Shown piece by piece: positions 19,165 to 27,868 of a DNA stretch of 64,000 bases. Position numbers and translations under genes: made by a program. The DNA is taken from NCBI RefSeq assembly GCF_002958735.1, contig NZ_PPGH01000035.1, forward strand, positions 274,001 through 338,000, read 5' to 3'. The stretch is from Chromatium okenii (GTDB lineage Bacteria > Pseudomonadota > Gammaproteobacteria > Chromatiales > Chromatiaceae). The notes beneath the pieces are model-generated. The model did not search any database. It had not been told where the DNA came from and worked only from the letters and a program-made list of their open reading frames with translations. Each line of letters starts with the position of its first letter. Position 1 is the stretch's first letter.

Positions 19165-20939
19165 ATGTGCGGAATTTGCGGTGAATTGCGGTTTGATGGA
19201 GCGCCAGCCGATCTCGGCGCAATTGCGGCAATGTTGAATACTTTAACGCGACGCGGTCCTGATCACGGCGGGAGTTATAGCGATGGAGCGCTGGCGTTCG
19301 GCCATCGGCGGTTGGCGATTATTGATCTTTCGGTGCGTTCCAATCAGCCGCTGGTGGATGCGGCGTTGGGGCTGGCGCTGGTGTTCAACGGGACGATTTA
19401 TAACTACCGAGCACTGCGCGGCGAGCTGCAAAACAAGGGCTATCAGTTTTTCTCTGAGGGCGACGGCGAGGTCATTCTGAAGGCGTGGCACGCTTGGGGT
19501 ACGGATTGCGTCGCTCGTTTGCACGGGATGTTCGCTTTTGCAATTTGGGATGCGAATCAACGAGTTCTGTTTCTGGCGCGAGATCGGCTCGGCATCAAAC
19601 CACTTTATTGGACGCAGCAGGGGCAAATTCTGCGATTCGCTTCTACACCGCAGGCGCTGCTCGCTGCCGGTGGCGTGGATACCAGCATCGACCCAATCGC
19701 GCTGCACAATTTATTCACCCTTCATGCCGTCGTTCCTGCGCCGCGCACCATTTTTAACGGCGTGCGCAAACTTGCCCCCGCGCATTGGCTCAAACTCGAC
19801 GCCAGCGGCAATCACACCGAACAAGCCTATTGGCGACTGCAAGCCACGCGCCCCGAATGTGTATTGAGTGAACCCGAATGGCTGGCGGCAATTGCCAGCG
19901 CCCTGCGTGAAGCAGTGCGAATACGCAGCGAAGTAGCCGATGTGCCAGTTGGCGTATTGCTGTCGGGCGGACTGGATTCCAGTTTGCTGGTCGCGCTGTT
20001 GGCCGAAGCTGGCGCGAGCGATTTGCGCACCTTTTCTGTTGGTTTTGAAGACACGCCGGAGGAAGCGGGCAGCGAATTTCAGTATTCCGATCAGGTAGTT
20101 GAACGTTACGCCACCCAGCACCGCAAATTTTTAGTGCCCAATCAGCAGGTGCTGGCGCGGCTGCCAGAGGCGATTTCCGCCATGGCGGAGCCGATGTTTG
20201 GACAAGACGCAGTGGCGTTTTATCTGCTCGCCGAGCAGGTCTCGCGTGAGATTCGTGTCGTGCAATCGGGTCAGGGCGCAGATGAAGTATTCGGCGGTTA
20301 TTTTTGGTATCCGCGCATCGCTGCCGAAACCAGCGGCAGTTCGCTGGAGCGGTTCAGCAAACATTATTTCGACCGCGATCACACAGAATATCTGCGTTTA
20401 GTGACAACCACTTACGGCGGCGCAGATCACACCAGTGCGTTAATTGCCGAGCGGCTCGCTGAACCCGAAGCCGATGAATTGATGGACGCAGTGCTGCGAT
20501 TGGATGTGACCACTTTAATTGTCGATGATCCAGTCAAACGAGTGGATAACATGACAATGGCGTGGGGATTAGAAGCGCGAGTGCCATTTCTCGATCATCA
20601 ATTAGTTGAATTGGCAGCGCATTGTCCACCAGCATTAAAACTAAAAAACGGCGGTAAATATCCACTCAAAATGCTGGCGCGGGGCATTCTGCCAGATGCA
20701 GTGATTGACCGCCCGAAAGGTTATTTCCCATGCCCGCGCTTAAATATGTGCGCGGGTCATTTCTTGAATTGATGCGCGATGCAGTCACTTCGCAACGCTG
20801 CCGTGAACGCGGTATTTATCAACCGGAATATCTCAATCAATTGCTCAATGCACCTGATATGCACCACACGCGCATTCAGGGAAATAAACTGTGGCATCTC
20901 GCATTATTGGAATTGTGGTTGAATAGCGTCGGCGTATGA
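19165..20939 (+). CDS. N-acetylglutaminylglutamine amidotransferase (asparagine synthetase family; frameshift as read)
   Basis: About 591 residues once one base is restored near 20731. The N-terminal glutaminase domain starts with the catalytic Cys2 (MCGICGELRFDGAPADL) and has GHRRLAIIDLS and FNGTIYNYRALR. The synthetase domain has the PP-loop VGVLLSGGLDSSLLVALLAE. The start MCGICGELRFDG and the FASTPQALLAAGGVDTSIDP region are characteristic of the enzyme that amidates N-acetylglutaminylglutamine, a compatible-solute dipeptide. The usual GNAT-type ligase and M42-type peptidase partners of that locus are not beside it. It is convergent with sdhB. Confidence 0.8.
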
Positions 20940-20947
20940 ATTGCATT

Positions 20948-21639
20948 TTACAATCCTTTATCGAGCATCAACGCCTTAATATGTCCAATTGCGCGAGTCG
21001 GATTGAGCAATTTTGGACACGCTTCAACGCAATTCATAATGCTATGACAGCGGAATAGTTTGTATGGACCAGCCAGCGCATCGAGGCGTTCATCACTCGC
21101 TTGATCGCGGCTATCCGCAAGAAAACGCCAAGCCTGTAACAGCGCAGCAGGTCCATGAAATTTATCTGGATTCCACCAAAACGACGGGCAAGCAGTGGAA
21201 CAACAGCCACATAAAATGCACTCATAAAGTCCATCTAAACGCTCGCGCTGCGCTGGCGTTTGCAAAATCTCTTGTTCTGGCAAGGGATCATGCCGCACTA
21301 AATATGGCTTAATTGCTCGATATTGTTCATAAAACTGCGTCATATCCACAATTAAATCACGAATCACTGGACGCCCCGGCAATGGGCGTACTTGCAGCGG
21401 CAAACTCAGGTCAGCAATCGGCGTGATGCAGGATAAACGTTGTGTCCATTGACATTAACGCCATCAGAACCACAGACTCCTTCGCCACAGGAATGACGAA
21501 AACTAAAGGATTCATCCTGCTGCTTAATGGCTAATAACGCATCGCGCAGCATCATGCCCGGAACAATGTTGATGTCGTAATCCTGCATTAAAGGTGCGGT
21601 ATTGGTATCTGGATCATAGCGATAAACGCTGATATTCAT
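20948..21639 (-). CDS. sdhB: Succinate dehydrogenase iron-sulfur subunit SdhB (frameshift as read)
   Basis: About 230 residues once one base is restored near 21439 (the repaired text reads NGHNRLSCITPIADLSL). It has the 2Fe-2S motif SCGEGVCGSDG with its fourth cysteine in LSCIT, the 4Fe-4S motif CILCGCCSTACPS and the 3Fe-4S motif CHSIMNCVEACPK. It passes electrons from the flavoprotein to quinone in the TCA cycle and respiratory chain. An AGGA lies before the ATG. It is unusual in standing alone: sdhC, sdhD and sdhA are not adjacent, and the upstream neighbour is divergent. Confidence 0.9.
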
Positions 21640-21771
21640 GTATTCGTCCTAAAAGTTAAGCGGCGAACGGTTAATGTGACTCGTTTGAGCTTTATTCAAA
21701 TGGCAAGGATCAACGCTACTTCACAGTAAAATTGCGTTCTCGTCAATCTCATTGAAAGTGAACAAATACGC

Positions 21772-23178
21772 ATGAATCTATTCGATGCTCGCACGGTTTT
21801 TTTGTTCCATGGCATACTTTCCGTTATGGTTTCTTTTGCCTTATGGGGGACATTAAAACGACGAAATATCCTCGGTTTATCACTATGGTGTAGTGCGTCG
21901 TTTATTCTTGGAATTGGCATGATTCTATTAGCTCTGCGCGGATTGCTGCCAGACGTGCTGAGTTTTACGGTTGCCAATGTATTTTTATATGGTCATACGG
22001 TTTTACGGATTCAATCAATACGATTGGTGCTCGGCACACCGGAACCAGCTTATCGCATTATTCTTGGCGTTCTGCTCTTTCTCAGCGTATATGAATATCT
22101 CAGGCTGGTGATTGGTGGTGATTTACTACGCTTTAGCTTTTCAGTTTTAGTATTTGCTTTAATGTCTCTGCGACTGGCGTGGTGGGCATGGCGTTTAGGG
22201 AGCCAAGAAAGTTTTCGTGGTGCACAATGGATTGCATGGGCTGCGCTATTACTTGCAGTCACATATGTTTTGCGTTTAATTAGTGTAGCAACTGGCATCG
22301 CAGAAAGCAGTATTTTAACCCGAGATTTAAATGCCTTTGTTTTCGGAACGGCAGGGATTTTTTCACTGGTATTTAGCAATGTTGGTTATCTCGGTATTGC
22401 CTTAGAACAATCTATTCGGAATCAAATCACGGCAGCAAAAGCGCAAGCGCGAGCCGAAGAAAATCAGCGTTTAAGTGAACAAATCGCCCAGCTCGATCGC
22501 CAGCGCAATCTCGGTATTTTATCTGCCTCACTCGGTCACGAATTGAATCAACCGCTGACCGCAATTCTCACCAACACGCAGGTTGCCGGACGCGGTTTGC
22601 GGCTTGGACGTTTTGATAAAATTCAATTGCTTGATTTGATTGAACGCATCGAAACGAATACCCAACGTGCTAGCCAAATTATCGAGCGCATTCGCAATTT
22701 TATTCGTCCAACCGGAACGCGCAGCACTTTAATTGACATCGAAAAACTGGCGCATGATGTGGCGGCATTGGTGGCGCATGAAGCGCAGCAGCGGCAGGTG
22801 CAATTTAATTTTTTACCAGCGTCAACGTTACTGCATGTGAATGGTGATTCGGTTCAGCTTTCACAAATCATTTTGAACCTATATCGCAATGCGATGGATG
22901 CGTTGATTGAATCCACTCAAGCGGAGATTCAAATTCACTTTGAAGAACGCAATGGACGGGTATTGCTAGCGGTGCGCGACAATGGTTCTGGATTAAATGC
23001 TGCTGCGCTTGCTCATGTAGGAGAGGCGTTTTTTACTACGAAAGACAATGGCTTGGGTATGGGATTATCAATTTCGCGTCACATCGCCGAGCAGCACGGC
23101 GGCACCTTGCGTTTAATCAACGCAGAATCTGGTGGCGCGTTAGCAATACTCGATTTACCTTCAAAGTCAATATCTTAA
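21772..23178 (+). CDS. Membrane sensor histidine kinase
   Basis: 468 residues. About six or seven transmembrane segments fill residues 1-215. A short coiled coil leads to the dimerisation/phosphoacceptor region GHELNQPLTAILTNTQ (His about residue 256), close to the DctB/FixL-type H box. The ATPase domain has N box LNLYRNAMDALI, G1 VRDNGSGL and G2 GLGMGLSISRHIAEQHGGTL. It ends 5 bases before the next gene, a FixJ-like receiver protein, so the two form a probable two-component pair. The sensed signal is unknown. Confidence 0.88.
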   Translation: MNLFDARTVFLFHGILSVMVSFALWGTLKRRNILGLSLWCSASFILGIGMILLALRGLLPDVLSFTVANVFLYGHTVLRIQSIRLVLGTPEPAYRIILGVLLFLSVYEYLRLVIGGDLLRFSFSVLVFALMSLRLAWWAWRLGSQESFRGAQWIAWAALLLAVTYVLRLISVATGIAESSILTRDLNAFVFGTAGIFSLVFSNVGYLGIALEQSIRNQITAAKAQARAEENQRLSEQIAQLDRQRNLGILSASLGHELNQPLTAILTNTQVAGRGLRLGRFDKIQLLDLIERIETNTQRASQIIERIRNFIRPTGTRSTLIDIEKLAHDVAALVAHEAQQRQVQFNFLPASTLLHVNGDSVQLSQIILNLYRNAMDALIESTQAEIQIHFEERNGRVLLAVRDNGSGLNAAALAHVGEAFFTTKDNGLGMGLSISRHIAEQHGGTLRLINAESGGALAILDLPSKSIS

Positions 23179-23183
23179 ATTAC

Positions 23184-25253
23184 ATGGGAATTGCCTACAT
23201 GAGCAGATGCGAATCGCTTTACTGTCCACACACGATCAATGACAACCTCGTCACGACACCCACAATGCGCGGGCGAATTATTTTGATTGATGATGATGCT
23301 GAAATTTTGGCTGCGATTCGTTCGCTGCTAGAACTCGAAGACTATATTTGCGAAACCTATTCCTCAGCATTGAGCTATTTGCGGGTTCAACGCACTGAAC
23401 CAATGGATGAGTTCATTCCGTCTTGTGTATTGTGCGATGTCAAGATGCCGGAATTGGGCGGATTAGAATTGCAACGCCGTTTGGCTGAACACAACGACGC
23501 GCCAATGTTATTGATGAGTGGCGCAAGCGGTGCACAGGAAGTGACCGCTGCCTTTCGCGCTGGCGCAGTAGATTTTCTGCTTAAACCCATCGACATTGAT
23601 GTTTTATTAGCGGCCATTGCTACTGCATTGGAAATCAGTTGCCAGCGGCGGCGCTGGCGTAACCGCAATACTGATCTCACCGCTCGTATTAGCACCTTAA
23701 CAGAAGGTGAATGCCAAATTGCGCGGCTGCTGGCGCGAGGTCAATCGCATCGTGATATTGCGGAAATGCTCAATCTTCCGCTTGAATTGGTAAACGCGCA
23801 GCGCCAGCAAATCATGGCAAAAATGGGCGTTAAAACGCTGGTGGAGCTGGTGCGCGTGATTGATGACATCAATTTACATTTGACCGCTGAAGGTCAACCT
23901 CGCCGCGTGTGGGGAACGCTCCATGACGTCGCCAGCCAACAAGCGAAACAGGAAGAGTTTCAACAACTTGCGCATTATGACCATCTGACGCATTTACCCA
24001 ATCGGCGGTTATTTCTCGAACGGCTGCATCAGGCGCTCGCCGACAGCGCCCGTCATCATGCTTGGGGTGCGCTGGTGTTTATTGATCTGGATAATTTCAA
24101 GCATATCAACGACCACTTTGGGCATGACGTGGGCGATCAATTGTTGCAACAGGTCGCCCAGCGGTTGCTCAGTTTTGTACGCGGTAACGATACGGTGGCG
24201 CGGCTAGGTGGTGATGAATTCGTTATTATCTTCAAATACTTAAATACAGATCATGTGCAGGCAGTGACGTATGCCGATCAACTCGGCAAGAAAATTCTCA
24301 ACCTGCTCAATCCGCCTTATCTCATCGCAGGTCATGCGCATCAAAGCACTCCCAGCATCGGTATCGCGCACTTCAACGGACAGACTGCATCACTGGAAAC
24401 CGTAATGAAACAAGCAGATGCAGCAATGTACCAAGCGAAAGAACGCGGTCGTAACTGCGTTTGTCATTTCGATACCAACTTGCAGGAAGCGTTGACCACC
24501 CGTGAGGCGCTGGCTGCCGATCTGCTGGCGGGTCTCGATTCCGGGCAATTTCATTTGCATTATCAAACGCAAGTGAATACCGACGGCAAAATCACTGGCG
24601 TTGAAGCACTGGTGCGCTGGCGACATCCTGAACATGGCTGGATTCCACCAGACGAACTAATTCCGCTGGCCGAACGCAGTGGATTGATTTTGCCCTTGAC
24701 GCAGTGGATTTTGGAAACAGCCTGTCAGCAACTGTTTGAATGGTCAAGGATTCCAGCACTGGAGCCGCTCAATATGGCGGTAAACATCAGCACCCGCCAG
24801 TTTTATCACCCAGATTTTGTTGACACCGTGCAAGACATTCTCAAACAGTGCGGCGCAAATCCCCAACGACTCCGTTTAGAACTTACCGAAGACTTGCTAC
24901 TGACTGATATTAAAAACAGTTTTGCCAAAATGACGGCATTAAAAAAGAGTGGAATCAGTTTTGTATTGGACAACTTTGGCACAGGCTACAGCTCGCTGTC
25001 GGCGCTGCGGCAATTGCCTTTGGATGGATTAAAAATCGCGCCAGATTTTGTCAATAACGTGCTCACCAGTCCCGGCAATAGCAGTTTACCAATTGCTTTA
25101 ATTTCACTGATGCGTAGTCTGGGAATTGAAGTGATGGCGGAAGGAATTGAAAATCAACAACAACGTGAATTCCTTACCGAGCAGGGTTGTTTAACCTTTC
25201 AAGGTTATTTATTTGGCTATCCAACGCCAATTGAATCCTTGACGCTAAATTGA
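23184..25253 (+). CDS. Response regulator with receiver, LuxR-type HTH, GGDEF and EAL domains
   Basis: 689 residues. Receiver (about 30-150): IILIDDDAEI, phospho-Asp in CVLCDVKMPELGG, Lys in DFLLKPID. A LuxR/FixJ-like helix-turn-helix (about 170-225) has LTEGECQIARLLARGQSHRD. A GGDEF domain (about 260-420) has an intact ARLGGDEFVII and probably makes cyclic di-GMP. The EAL domain (about 440-689) has GVEALVRWRHPEHGW, but DDFGTG is changed to DNFGTG and LKID to LKIA, so phosphodiesterase activity may be lost. The true start could be the ATG at 23265, just before the receiver. It is cotranscribed with the sensor kinase. Confidence 0.88.
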   Translation: MGIAYMSRCESLYCPHTINDNLVTTPTMRGRIILIDDDAEILAAIRSLLELEDYICETYSSALSYLRVQRTEPMDEFIPSCVLCDVKMPELGGLELQRRLAEHNDAPMLLMSGASGAQEVTAAFRAGAVDFLLKPIDIDVLLAAIATALEISCQRRRWRNRNTDLTARISTLTEGECQIARLLARGQSHRDIAEMLNLPLELVNAQRQQIMAKMGVKTLVELVRVIDDINLHLTAEGQPRRVWGTLHDVASQQAKQEEFQQLAHYDHLTHLPNRRLFLERLHQALADSARHHAWGALVFIDLDNFKHINDHFGHDVGDQLLQQVAQRLLSFVRGNDTVARLGGDEFVIIFKYLNTDHVQAVTYADQLGKKILNLLNPPYLIAGHAHQSTPSIGIAHFNGQTASLETVMKQADAAMYQAKERGRNCVCHFDTNLQEALTTREALAADLLAGLDSGQFHLHYQTQVNTDGKITGVEALVRWRHPEHGWIPPDELIPLAERSGLILPLTQWILETACQQLFEWSRIPALEPLNMAVNISTRQFYHPDFVDTVQDILKQCGANPQRLRLELTEDLLLTDIKNSFAKMTALKKSGISFVLDNFGTGYSSLSALRQLPLDGLKIAPDFVNNVLTSPGNSSLPIALISLMRSLGIEVMAEGIENQQQREFLTEQGCLTFQGYLFGYPTPIESLTLN

Positions 25254-25324
25254 ATGTTGACCAGCAACTTAATCCGCTGCTGCCAACCCTGCTCATTGCT
25301 TTTTTTACTCACAGGGAATGTTTA

Positions 25325-25540
25325 TTAATCTTCGCCAATCACCCGTTCATCTCGCGGCGCTGACAACAGTTTTTCCGCTTCACCAGGTTGACTGGCAAAC
25401 ACCAGCCGATATTCCACTCCAGCACCGGTTTCCGCTTGGCGGCGCGTCCGTACCAAAGCGCGAGCGTCTTGATAATTCTCGCAAGTTTGCAAATGTGCGA
25501 GCTGGCGCGGGAGCGTGATTTGATACACAAAATAAGGCAT
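25325..25540 (-). CDS. Small conserved hypothetical protein
   Basis: 71 residues beginning MPYFVYQITLPRQLAHLQT, then ENYQDARALVRTRR and a C-terminal VFASQPGEAEKLLS...PRD. The pattern (an MPYFVY start, a kinked middle helix, FA...AE..L...R) matches a family of small hypothetical proteins I associate with purple sulfur and other sulfur-oxidising gammaproteobacteria. No function is known. It is divergent from sat. Other frames at this spot look like shadows. Confidence 0.65.
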   Translation of the reverse strand: MPYFVYQITLPRQLAHLQTCENYQDARALVRTRRQAETGAGVEYRLVFASQPGEAEKLLSAPRDERVIGED

Positions 25541-25690
25541 GGTTGATTGATCCGTAGTCGTTGAATGACGAATAATTTTTTATTTTCGTCATAAATAGAA
25601 CTTTGTAAAGCCGAATTGGCTGCCGTGATAAAGTTTAATGACCGCTCGCTGCGAGCGGATTATTCACTTGAGCACGAGGAGCGCCAGCGT

Positions 25691-26878
25691 ATGATTAAAC
25701 CTGTAGGTTCTGACATCTTAAAACCGCTGTTTGTTTACGATCCCGACGCGCATCACGCGCTGCAACACGAGGCAGAAACGCTACCGTCAGTCATCATCAG
25801 TTCGCAAGCAGCGGGCAATGCGGTGATGCTCGGCGCAGGTTATTTCAGTCCGCTGGCTGGCTTTATGACCGTTGCCGATGCCGTCAGTGTGGCGGAAACG
25901 ATGCGCCTGACCGACGGGCGTTTTTTTCCCGTGCCATTATTGTGTTTAATCAATGATTTAAGCGCCATCGGCAACGCTCGGCGCATTGCGCTGCGTGATC
26001 CAAATGTCGAAGGAAATCCGGTGCTGGCGATCATGGACGTCACCGCCATCGAAACGGTCAGCGAGGCGCAGATGACGCTGATGACCGCGCAGGTTTATCG
26101 CACCCAAGACCCCGCGCATCCCGGCGTCGCGGCGTTCAATAGTCAAGGACGATGCGCGATTTCTGGCCCGATTCAGGTGCTAAATTTCTCGTATTTTCAA
26201 ACAGATTTCCCTGATACCTTTCGCACTGCCGTAGAAATTCGCAACGAAATCGCCGAGCGCGGCTGGCAGCGCGTGGTCGCATTTCAAACCCGGAACCCGA
26301 TGCACCTCGCGCACGAAGAACTCTGTCACATGGCGATGCAGCGTTTGAATTGCGATGGGCTGGTGATTCACATGCTGCTGGGCAAATTAAAACCCGGCGA
26401 TATTCCAGCGCCGGTGCGCGATGCGTCAATTCGCAAAATGGTCGAATTGTATTTCCCACCCAATAGCGCAATGGTGACGGGATACGGTTTTGACATGCTA
26501 TACGCGGGACCGCGAGAAGCCGTATTGCACGCTTATTTTCGGCAGAATATGGGCGCGACGCATTTCATTATTGGACGCGATCACGCAGGCGTTGGTGATT
26601 ATTACGGCGCATTTGATGCACAAACGATTTTTGATGAATTGCCAGCGGGCGCATTGCAGATTGAAATCTTCAAAGCGGATCACACTGCGTATTCTAAAAA
26701 GCTCAATCGTGTGGTGATGATGTGTGAAGCGCCAGAGCATACAAAAGATGATTTCGTATTGCTGTCGGGAACGCGAGTGCGGGAATTACTCGGCAGCGGC
26801 ATTGCACCACCGCCGGAGTTTTCGCGCCCAGAAGTAGCGCAGATTTTAATGGACTATTATCAATCGCTGGATGCGTAA
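25691..26878 (+). CDS. sat: Sulfate adenylyltransferase (dissimilatory type)
   Basis: 395 residues from the ATG at 25691, chosen because GAGGAG lies about 10 bases upstream and the protein then starts MIKPVGSDILKPLFVYD, as in sulfur-oxidiser Sat proteins. Key motifs are QTRNPMHLAHEELC (nucleotide-binding HxxH-like region), GRDHAGVGDYYGAFDAQ and LSGTRVRELL. In sulfur oxidisers the enzyme runs in reverse, making ATP and sulfate from APS and pyrophosphate. The aprMBA genes that commonly accompany sat are absent from both sides. An 8-bp inverted repeat (ACCGCTCG-type, about 25638-25656) lies just upstream. Confidence 0.95.
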   Translation: MIKPVGSDILKPLFVYDPDAHHALQHEAETLPSVIISSQAAGNAVMLGAGYFSPLAGFMTVADAVSVAETMRLTDGRFFPVPLLCLINDLSAIGNARRIALRDPNVEGNPVLAIMDVTAIETVSEAQMTLMTAQVYRTQDPAHPGVAAFNSQGRCAISGPIQVLNFSYFQTDFPDTFRTAVEIRNEIAERGWQRVVAFQTRNPMHLAHEELCHMAMQRLNCDGLVIHMLLGKLKPGDIPAPVRDASIRKMVELYFPPNSAMVTGYGFDMLYAGPREAVLHAYFRQNMGATHFIIGRDHAGVGDYYGAFDAQTIFDELPAGALQIEIFKADHTAYSKKLNRVVMMCEAPEHTKDDFVLLSGTRVRELLGSGIAPPPEFSRPEVAQILMDYYQSLDA

Positions 26879-26892
26879 TTCTTGATTGAAAA

Positions 26893-26925
26893 ATCTGCTG
26901 CATCAATCGCAATGATGCAGCAGAT
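26893..26925. terminator. Bidirectional terminator hairpin between sat and gspG
   Basis: A perfect 13-bp stem, ATCTGCTGCATCA against TGATGCAGCAGAT, with a seven-base loop. It has A residues on its left side and no clear T run on its right, so it would work best for the leftward gspG transcript; sat, which converges on it, may also use it. Confidence 0.6.
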
Positions 26926-26930
26926 AAGGT

Positions 26931-27350
26931 CTAATCCCAGCTATGAATATCCGCATTCTCGCCCTCGCCACCATCGCGGTTATCTGCACCGAGTGACCAC
27001 AGATCAACGCTGCCGTTTTCGCCCGGATAACGGTATTGATAATCAAATCCCCAAGGGTCTTTGGGTACATCACCCTTTTTCAAATAGGGACCATTCCAAT
27101 TTGGCGCATCATTCGGCTTTTCCACCAAGGCTTTTAAGTCTGCCGGATAACGACCAATTTCTAAGCGATACAAATCAAGGGTTGCCACCAAATCGTTAAT
27201 TTGTAAATTGGCGGTTTTGGTTTTAGAACTGCCCAAGAATTTCATTACCTGTGGTCCAACCAATCCGGCGAGTAAACCGAGAATGGCGAGCACGACCAGT
27301 AATTCAACCAGCGTGAAACCGCGTTTACGTTTTAATTGCAATGAACGCAT
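26931..27350 (-). CDS. gspG: Type II secretion major pseudopilin GspG
   Basis: 139 residues. The prepilin signal KRKRG|FTLVELLVVLAILGLL has the Glu5 of the mature protein and a long hydrophobic helix. The middle and C-terminal segments (DLYRLEIGRYPADLKAL, then PYLKKGDVPKDPWGFDYQYR) and the SLGADNRDGGEG calcium-binding end are typical of GspG. It forms the pseudopilus that drives secretion across the outer membrane. No other gsp gene is adjacent. Confidence 0.93.
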   Translation of the reverse strand: MRSLQLKRKRGFTLVELLVVLAILGLLAGLVGPQVMKFLGSSKTKTANLQINDLVATLDLYRLEIGRYPADLKALVEKPNDAPNWNGPYLKKGDVPKDPWGFDYQYRYPGENGSVDLWSLGADNRDGGEGENADIHSWD

Positions 27351-27413
27351 TGAAAAACCTCTACTGAAAAGCGCAATTTTGCGCGATTGAATCCGTTGAT
27401 TTAACGCAGTATG

Positions 27414-27821
27414 TTACCAACACGGCGTTAAAATACTTGACATCATGCCCATTGCATCGCCGGGCATAGGCGTTGGCATTCCGCCCCAGCCGCCACCGGA
27501 TTTGAGCCGAAGCACATATTCCGCCCATTGTAATGAACGCGGCAAATAACCGGTTTGCGCAGCGAGTAAATGTAATTCATTGACAAAGGTGCGATCGCAA
27601 ACAGTTTCGGGAATCGGCGCGGCAGTGCATAAGTCGTGGCGCATACAGGCAGCATCAAAAATATCAATTGGCGGCAGCGCCATTCCAGATGGATGTCCGG
27701 GTCCGCACCAATTGCCGTAAATGGGCAAGCATTTGAAAGCGTGAGCGGCGTTGATTGGGAATAGTGCCATTAAAAATAATAGGGTAATAAAAGTCGTCAA
27801 ACGAGTGAAAAAATGAAGCAT
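27414..27821 (-). CDS. Secreted phospholipase A2-like protein
   Basis: About 135 residues from the ATG at 27821 (GGAGA upstream). A signal peptide ends near AHA (residue 28). The mature protein has YGNWCGPGHPSG, resembling the calcium-binding loop of secreted phospholipases A2, and DAACMRHDLC with the His62-Asp63 catalytic pair between cysteines 59 and 65. This is the PLA2 CxxHDxC pattern. It would hydrolyse the sn-2 ester of phospholipids outside the cytoplasm. It lies 47 bases after wecC on the same strand. The assignment rests on motifs alone. Confidence 0.6.
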   Translation of the reverse strand: MLHFFTRLTTFITLLFLMALFPINAAHAFKCLPIYGNWCGPGHPSGMALPPIDIFDAACMRHDLCTAAPIPETVCDRTFVNELHLLAAQTGYLPRSLQWAEYVLRLKSGGGWGGMPTPMPGDAMGMMSSILTPCW

Positions 27822-27868
27822 TTCAATTCTCCAAAATGTTTTAATGCTTTGTAATAACGCCGTGTGTT

